Assembly: GCA_043747595.1 (NCBI GenBank)
Contig: JAYTOX010000058.1
Location: forward strand, 37,189-101,188
From: JADKIH01 sp043747595
Lineage (GTDB): Bacteria > Bacteroidota > Bacteroidia > AKYH767-A > 2013-40CM-41-45
Direction of reading: 5' to 3'
Length of the DNA: 64,000 nt
Shown: one piece after another, positions 59,471 through 64,000 of the stretch
Numbering within the stretch: the stretch's first letter is position 1
How the letters are laid out: each line of letters starts with the position of its first letter
The notes under the pieces: generated by a model
Seen by the model: only the letters and a program-made list of their open reading frames with translations
Database searches by the model: none
Told to the model about the DNA's origin: nothing
Translations under genes and position numbers: made by a program

Positions 59471-60616
59471 TTATTTTTTCAAAACTATTCTAAACGTAGT
59501 GCCTTTATTCAGCTCTGAGTTTTTTACAAATATTTGTCCGTCGTGATACTCTTCTATAATTCGCTTACTCAAACTCAGTCCAAGTCCCCATCCTCTACTC
59601 TTGGTAGTGAAGCCCGGCTTAAAAATTGTTTTGTAAGATGATTTAGGAATTCCTTTTCCCGAATCGGTAATGTCGATGTAAACAAATTGTTGTTGATTGG
59701 TAAAATGCAAGCTTATCTTTCCTGCACCGCTCATAGCATCAATTGCGTTCTTTAAAATATTTTCCATCACCCACTCAAAAAGTGGAACATTCATAGGAGC
59801 AAAAATAGGGGTAGTGGGCTCATCAATTTGAAAAATTAATTTGTCTGAACTTCTTGTACGAATATAATCGACAGAATGAGTGAGTACTTCGTACACATTT
59901 ACTTTCGAAAGCGCCGGGGCCGATCCAATTTTCGAAAAACGTTCGGTGATTGTAAGTAATCGTTCAATGTCTTTTTCAATTTCAACGGTATACTCTGTAT
60001 TCATCCCTTTCAATTTCAAAAACTCAAGCCATGCTACTAAAGATGAAAGCGGAGTTCCTAATTGATGAGCTGTTTCTTTTGCCATACCCACCCAAACTTG
60101 ATTTTGCTCCGCCTTTCTAGAACTGCTGAAAGCCAAATAAGAAACCAACAGGAACAAGGCAATTACAGCTAACTGAAAATACGGGTAATATCGTAATCGC
60201 ACCAATAAATCTGAATCGCTATAAAGAATATACTGCTTAATAGATCCAATGTGAATTTCAATCGGCTCATGCTCTTCTTTCATGACAATCACTTCATTCA
60301 ACAAATACTTTTGATTGAGCGATTTTAGCGAATCTAAATTTCTCGATGAGATAGGTTTGAAACTTTCATCGGCCCAAATAACAGGAATGGTTGTGTTATT
60401 ACTGATAACATTCGAAAGAAAGTTGATATCGGTATTTAGCTCGGTAACATCTGCCAAACGGCGAGTAGCTTCAGCCCAAAGTTCTATCTTCTTTCTTTCT
60501 TCTTCAGAAAGTTTTTTGACTAAACTATTGGTGTACCAAAGTGAAGCAGCGCCAATCATCAGTGCTGCAATTAGCAGCAATAATTTCCAACGTTGTTTTT
60601 GAGTGTAAATATTCAC
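59471..60616 (-). CDS. Orphan sensor histidine kinase
   Basis: The 381-residue protein has membrane helices at about 12-30 and 146-165 flanking a ~115-residue extracytoplasmic sensor, then the kinase core. The phosphoacceptor is His184 in AKETAHQLGTPLSSL; the N box is around NILKNAIDAM, and the G boxes are DSGKGIP and GWGLGLSLSKRII. No HAMP is obvious between helix and H box, and no response regulator lies nearby, so its partner is elsewhere. It is upstream of hemW, 6 bases apart, and probably in one unit. Confidence 0.9.
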   Translation of the reverse strand: MNIYTQKQRWKLLLLIAALMIGAASLWYTNSLVKKLSEEERKKIELWAEATRRLADVTELNTDINFLSNVISNNTTIPVIWADESFKPISSRNLDSLKSLNQKYLLNEVIVMKEEHEPIEIHIGSIKQYILYSDSDLLVRLRYYPYFQLAVIALFLLVSYLAFSSSRKAEQNQVWVGMAKETAHQLGTPLSSLVAWLEFLKLKGMNTEYTVEIEKDIERLLTITERFSKIGSAPALSKVNVYEVLTHSVDYIRTRSSDKLIFQIDEPTTPIFAPMNVPLFEWVMENILKNAIDAMSGAGKISLHFTNQQQFVYIDITDSGKGIPKSSYKTIFKPGFTTKSRGWGLGLSLSKRIIEEYHDGQIFVKNSELNKGTTFRIVLKK

Positions 60617-60714
60617 GTAAAAGGGGGCATTTGAAGATTCTTCGGTCCGGGATTCCGGCAGAATTCATCTGACTTTACAAAGATGAGGAAATTCTTAGAA
60701 TTTTAAAATCTATC

Positions 60715-63228
60715 TTACTCTTGATTCCAATCAATTTGCATTTCCTCCTTCTTCTTTGGCTTTGAAGTTATTACAGTATCTTTTTTGAAAAGACCAAACT
60801 CTTCCTTCAACATCGACTTTAAATTCTTGCTTTCCTGCGTTATTTCAGTCTTTATCTTATCTACAACAGCCTTTCGGTCGTAAGAAAATTTGGGATTATC
60901 AACCGGCCCTTTCATAGAAAGCAACAGCATCGTTCTTCCTAAGCCATCGTCTTGAATTTCTCCAAACTCCGATTGACTTGAACGTACTTTTTTACCAAGC
61001 ACATCTGAAAGCAAAAGTTTAATATGATAGTCGACTATATTATCGAAATCGTGTGTTCCATTTCCGGAAATATTAATTGCGCTCGAATTTATTTCCATCG
61101 TAGGAATATAAATTTTTCTGTTGGCGATGTCGATCTTGTTCTTCAACGTCGAAAAACGAATATGATTAAGATCCGACACTTTAATATATTTCGCCATTGC
61201 TTGAATAGGCGCGAAATTTATGAGCTCACCATTTTCAATCGAAATATCACAACTGGCTCTTACTTTCGCCGGATTAATGGTTAAGTCTTTCGACAAACTC
61301 GATGAAAACTGAACGTCGGAACTAATTCGTCCATTTACATTTTTATCGGTTAATGTTTGCTGATCAAAATTTTCAAGTTCAATAAATAAGCGATTGATAT
61401 CTAGTTTTGTGAAATGTGCGTCGCATGTCATTAAAATACTATCGCGACGAGAAGCATTGATTGTCGCATCCATCGTAACTCCTCCATCCATTGCCTGAAA
61501 AGTTAAGTTCCTGCCACTAATAATTTGATGTTCGAGATGAATTTTTCCTTTCAAATTCGTTGCTTTAAATTTTCTAAACTGCATATTCCCAACACTAACA
61601 TTCAAATCGCACAATAACCTCGGATTAAACTTCATGATATAGCTGGTATCGTTGGTAGATGCTGTAGCTTTATTCACAAGCAGCTCATCGAGCAATACAT
61701 TCGTTGAAGTAACATTCGCTTGAAAATCGCCGGCTTGATCATGTACCAATAAAAAAGGAATAAAATTTTTGAATACGCCGACTAATCTAAAATCGGTTGA
61801 AGATATTTTCCCTGAAACATCTCGTACTTCAAGGTCTTCGTTTTTCAGATAAAAATTTCCGCTTAGGTCAATAAACTGAAGTGGATTATTTTTCAATTTA
61901 AAATTCAAATGACTAATATCGATATTCCCGGAAGCTTTCACTTCATAAAGATTATCTTTCGATACATTTTTCAGTTGAATTAATTTTCCACTGTATGCAA
62001 TGTTCAGAGCAAGATTACCAGACAATGTTTCTAAAGTGTCAGCATTTAAAAATGGTTTTACCTGGGCAAGATCGAGCTGAGTAGAAGCATGCAACGTAAG
62101 AAAAGCATTTTCCAAATCGTCTATACGTAAGTCCCCTTTAATCGGATGTCCACTTAATTCAGCTTTTAAAGATGGTATTACTAAAAGACTTTTACCGGAA
62201 GAAGAAATATTTTTGTAATTACCTGAAAAATTAATTCCGGTAAGCTGCACATCTTTTCCTTTAGGAGAAAGACTGCCATCTTGAACAGAAAAATCAACAT
62301 TGACAAAAGGAACTTTTCTATCGGACGATTCACCCTTTACCGTTGAATGAAAAACAAATTTCCCTTTACTTTTAAAGTCTTTCAAATTGGACGCAAGAGT
62401 TGGCGGCAACAAACTGATAAACGATGCCATATCGGCTTGATTCGATTTAATATCTAATTCGTAGATAATCGCTTTAGCAGGCGCTTGAATGACTCCATCG
62501 ATGTTAAATTCTACGTCCGCTATTTTCACAACCGTATTTTCTAAGCGATAAACATTCGTAAGAGTGTTCACCGAGAGCTTGCTCTTAATTTCTATATTTT
62601 TATCAGAGAGATAGTTTACATTTTTAACAATTAATTTTTTTACAAATAAATTTCCTGTAGTGGTTAATGTAAATTGATCGCTCGAAAATTTACCTGACAA
62701 CTCTGTTTTCTCTGCTGTTAAATTATAGTCTTGGTTGTTTTTGTGATCGATATAGCCGATTCGAATATCTTTTAGCAGAATATGTTGAAGATCGATAACC
62801 CCTTCTTTACTGGTATCGCCGGAAGATTTCCAAAAGTGGTAGTTATTACTTCCGTCGGTCTCTACTCTAATTTTGAGCACTCCATTTTGAGCAATTAACT
62901 TTTTAACCGTAATATTTTTGCTAAAAATTTCGGTGATATTAAATAACAAAGCCAAACGATCAGAATACAGTAAAGTATCTTTCGATGGTTGATTTGTTAC
63001 TTCAGGAATATAAACCTGCTCCATATCGATAGAAGCATAAGGAAAATGTCGAATAACGGAGAAGTCTATTTCTTTGACTTTAATTTCGGCGGCTAAATTT
63101 TTATTTATCTCTGAAATAATTAATTGTTTAATTTCTTTCGAATAAAAAAAACTGATAAGCGCTGCCAAAACAAAGAACCCTGCAAGGGTAATGGCACTGA
63201 TCTTAAAAAAAATCTTTATTGCTTTCAT
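60715..63228 (-). CDS. AsmA-family protein
   Basis: The 837-residue protein has an N-terminal membrane anchor (ISAITLAGFFVLAALISFFYS) and a long beta-rich periplasmic body in which the ~90-residue pattern characteristic of AsmA/TamB-type bridge proteins repeats. Segments are EINKNLAAEIKVKEIDFSVIRHFPYASIDMEQVYIPE (landmarks RHFPYASIDMEQV) near the start and GNGTHDFDNIVDYHIKLLLSDVLGKKV near the end. AsmA proteins are thought to help lipid transport or outer-membrane assembly. It stands alone between two divergent or unlinked genes. Confidence 0.85.
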   Translation of the reverse strand: MKAIKIFFKISAITLAGFFVLAALISFFYSKEIKQLIISEINKNLAAEIKVKEIDFSVIRHFPYASIDMEQVYIPEVTNQPSKDTLLYSDRLALLFNITEIFSKNITVKKLIAQNGVLKIRVETDGSNNYHFWKSSGDTSKEGVIDLQHILLKDIRIGYIDHKNNQDYNLTAEKTELSGKFSSDQFTLTTTGNLFVKKLIVKNVNYLSDKNIEIKSKLSVNTLTNVYRLENTVVKIADVEFNIDGVIQAPAKAIIYELDIKSNQADMASFISLLPPTLASNLKDFKSKGKFVFHSTVKGESSDRKVPFVNVDFSVQDGSLSPKGKDVQLTGINFSGNYKNISSSGKSLLVIPSLKAELSGHPIKGDLRIDDLENAFLTLHASTQLDLAQVKPFLNADTLETLSGNLALNIAYSGKLIQLKNVSKDNLYEVKASGNIDISHLNFKLKNNPLQFIDLSGNFYLKNEDLEVRDVSGKISSTDFRLVGVFKNFIPFLLVHDQAGDFQANVTSTNVLLDELLVNKATASTNDTSYIMKFNPRLLCDLNVSVGNMQFRKFKATNLKGKIHLEHQIISGRNLTFQAMDGGVTMDATINASRRDSILMTCDAHFTKLDINRLFIELENFDQQTLTDKNVNGRISSDVQFSSSLSKDLTINPAKVRASCDISIENGELINFAPIQAMAKYIKVSDLNHIRFSTLKNKIDIANRKIYIPTMEINSSAINISGNGTHDFDNIVDYHIKLLLSDVLGKKVRSSQSEFGEIQDDGLGRTMLLLSMKGPVDNPKFSYDRKAVVDKIKTEITQESKNLKSMLKEEFGLFKKDTVITSKPKKKEEMQIDWNQE

Positions 63229-63339
63229 CCGTTATTCCCTTCACCAAAAAACGATTTCCATCATCTGAAATTGTTTAGGCGAAAGAATTGTTTTCAAGAA
63301 CGAAAAAGCAAGTGAAAAGTTGCGTTTAACGACTAGGCA

Positions 63340-63418
63340 CAATAAAAAAAGTGGTGAATAAAAACCCGAGCAACGTACAAACTGCTACGATTTTTCACTC
63401 ACCACTTTCTAAAAAGCT
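63340..63418. repeat. Heptad-type inverted pair before the DUF885 3' end
   Basis: AAGTGGTGA (about 63350-63358) and TCACCACTT (about 63398-63410) are inverted copies separated by about 45 bases, with A and T runs on the inner sides. This is the same arrangement of purine then pyrimidine heptads seen after other genes in the window. Confidence 0.5.
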
Positions 63419-63424
63419 CAGCTA

Positions 63425-64000
63425 CTATTTCAGCATTAACTCGCGAATGAACTTCACAGGAGCGCTTCCGTAGCTTAAAAACTTCTCATGAAAGTCTTTT
63501 AATTTAAATTTATCGCCTTCTTTTTTCTTGAGCTCTTCTCTAAAGTCGTAGATTTCTGTATAACCGGTAAAATAACAACAAAGCTGAACTTGCGTCAAAG
63601 AAACTCTGCGCCACTTATTTTCGGCCTCCGTTTTTTGTTGGAAAGCTTCATTGACTAAAAGATTCATAGCTTCTTCCTTGCTGAAATTCTTTGTATGAAC
63701 GCTATTATCGAGAATAAAATTACACGTGCTTCTCAAATTCCATTTGTAATACATCAACCACATTTCCGGCTCGTTGTTTCCATAACCTTCTTCTAACATC
63801 ATTCGCTCGGTATAAACCGCCCATCCTTCAATCATAGAACTTGCACCAAATAATGATTTTATTAAACTTGGCGACTGATTCGCGTAGACCAATTGAGTGT
63901 AGTGACCGGGAATTGCCTCGTGAATATTCAGAATCTGAAGGATGTACTGATTGTATTCACGCAAATAACTTTCTGCGCGGTCTTTATCCCAACCTGAAAG
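63425..64000 (-). CDS. DUF885 family protein, N-terminus beyond the right edge
   Basis: The frame is open from 64000 to the stop at 63425 (191 residues visible). It contains ILNIHEAIPGHYTQLVYANQ, a zinc-metallopeptidase-like HExxxGH motif, MIEGWAVYTERMMLEEG with the third ligand Glu, and the conserved LCCYFTGYTEIYDFREEL and GSAPVKFIRELML end. This is the C-terminal third of a DUF885 protein, a family of usually exported putative peptidases of ~550-600 residues. No start is visible within the window. Confidence 0.9.
   Translation of the reverse strand, partial: LSGWDKDRAESYLREYNQYILQILNIHEAIPGHYTQLVYANQSPSLIKSLFGASSMIEGWAVYTERMMLEEGYGNNEPEMWLMYYKWNLRSTCNFILDNSVHTKNFSKEEAMNLLVNEAFQQKTEAENKWRRVSLTQVQLCCYFTGYTEIYDFREELKKKEGDKFKLKDFHEKFLSYGSAPVKFIRELMLK

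Noticed and set aside
1..64000. tRNA and rRNA genes
   Set aside because: Scanning for T-loop (GTTCGAAT-like) and cloverleaf patterns gave nothing supportable; a tRNAscan-SE run would be needed to be certain.

Overview
The window reads as one contiguous chromosomal piece of an AT-rich member of the Bacteroidota, probably an uncultured Chitinophagales/Sphingobacteriales-like lineage; the lineage is inference. Support for the phylum: many secreted proteins end in type IX secretion (T9SS) sorting domains, a PorP/SprF gene sits beside a PKD-repeat type B T9SS protein, MurF and Alr are fused, DUF3098 and DUF4271 genes are present, and several promoters match the Bacteroidota -7 box TAnnTTTG. No rRNA or tRNA gene, CRISPR array, prophage or plasmid function was seen.

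Layout: 1-5121 (mostly minus) holds a truncated small secreted protein, a DUF3108 protein, scpB and leuS. 5395-14953 (mostly plus) holds the conserved block ftsX / DUF3098-uppP-truB-queA. It is split between ftsX and DUF3098 by a T9SS-exported beta-propeller protein, a di-heme cytochrome c peroxidase and two repeat fields. 15096-20529 (minus) carries gdhA, recJ with a small membrane protein, and rsmI with a hypothetical gene. 20763-23826 (plus) carries tdk and murF-alr. 24353-30719 (minus) has two tandem PAP2 phosphatases, a porP/sprF-PKD pair and meaB. 30823-32775 is a mobile-repeat island: a T9SS gene cut off at a palindromic repeat, and a REP-associated tyrosine transposase (RAYT) flanked by inverted copies of that palindrome. 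32775-39200 (minus) runs DUF4271-hemD-rnpA-yidD-ctpA-O-antigen ligase-glycosyltransferase. 39449-45501 (minus) is a tight six-gene operon (DUF4331, TPR, HupE/UreJ, cytochrome-like lipoprotein, YceI, DUF5777 barrel). 45896-54957 (minus) has more T9SS proteins, a redoxin/arylsulfotransferase pair, a ThiE-like gene under a TPP riboswitch, a methyltransferase, an AhpD-like protein and an ECF sigma/anti-sigma pair. A 1.6 kb gap and gcdH follow, then hemW, a histidine kinase, an AsmA-like protein and a DUF885 protein running off the right edge.

Three signals stand out. First, a RAYT and its composite palindromes (the same palindromes form a second, transposase-less field at 11.5-11.8 kb). Second, 7-bp tandem repeats that are purine-rich on the coding strand occupy the 3' flanks of many genes, chiefly between convergent genes; in one case they supply the last codons and the stop. 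Third, a TPP riboswitch lies directly against the ThiE-like start codon, so the first in-frame ATG upstream is aptamer rather than coding sequence.

Starts were often moved downstream to the ATG that begins a signal peptide or the conserved N-terminus, because Bacteroidota genes seldom show clear Shine-Dalgarno sites.
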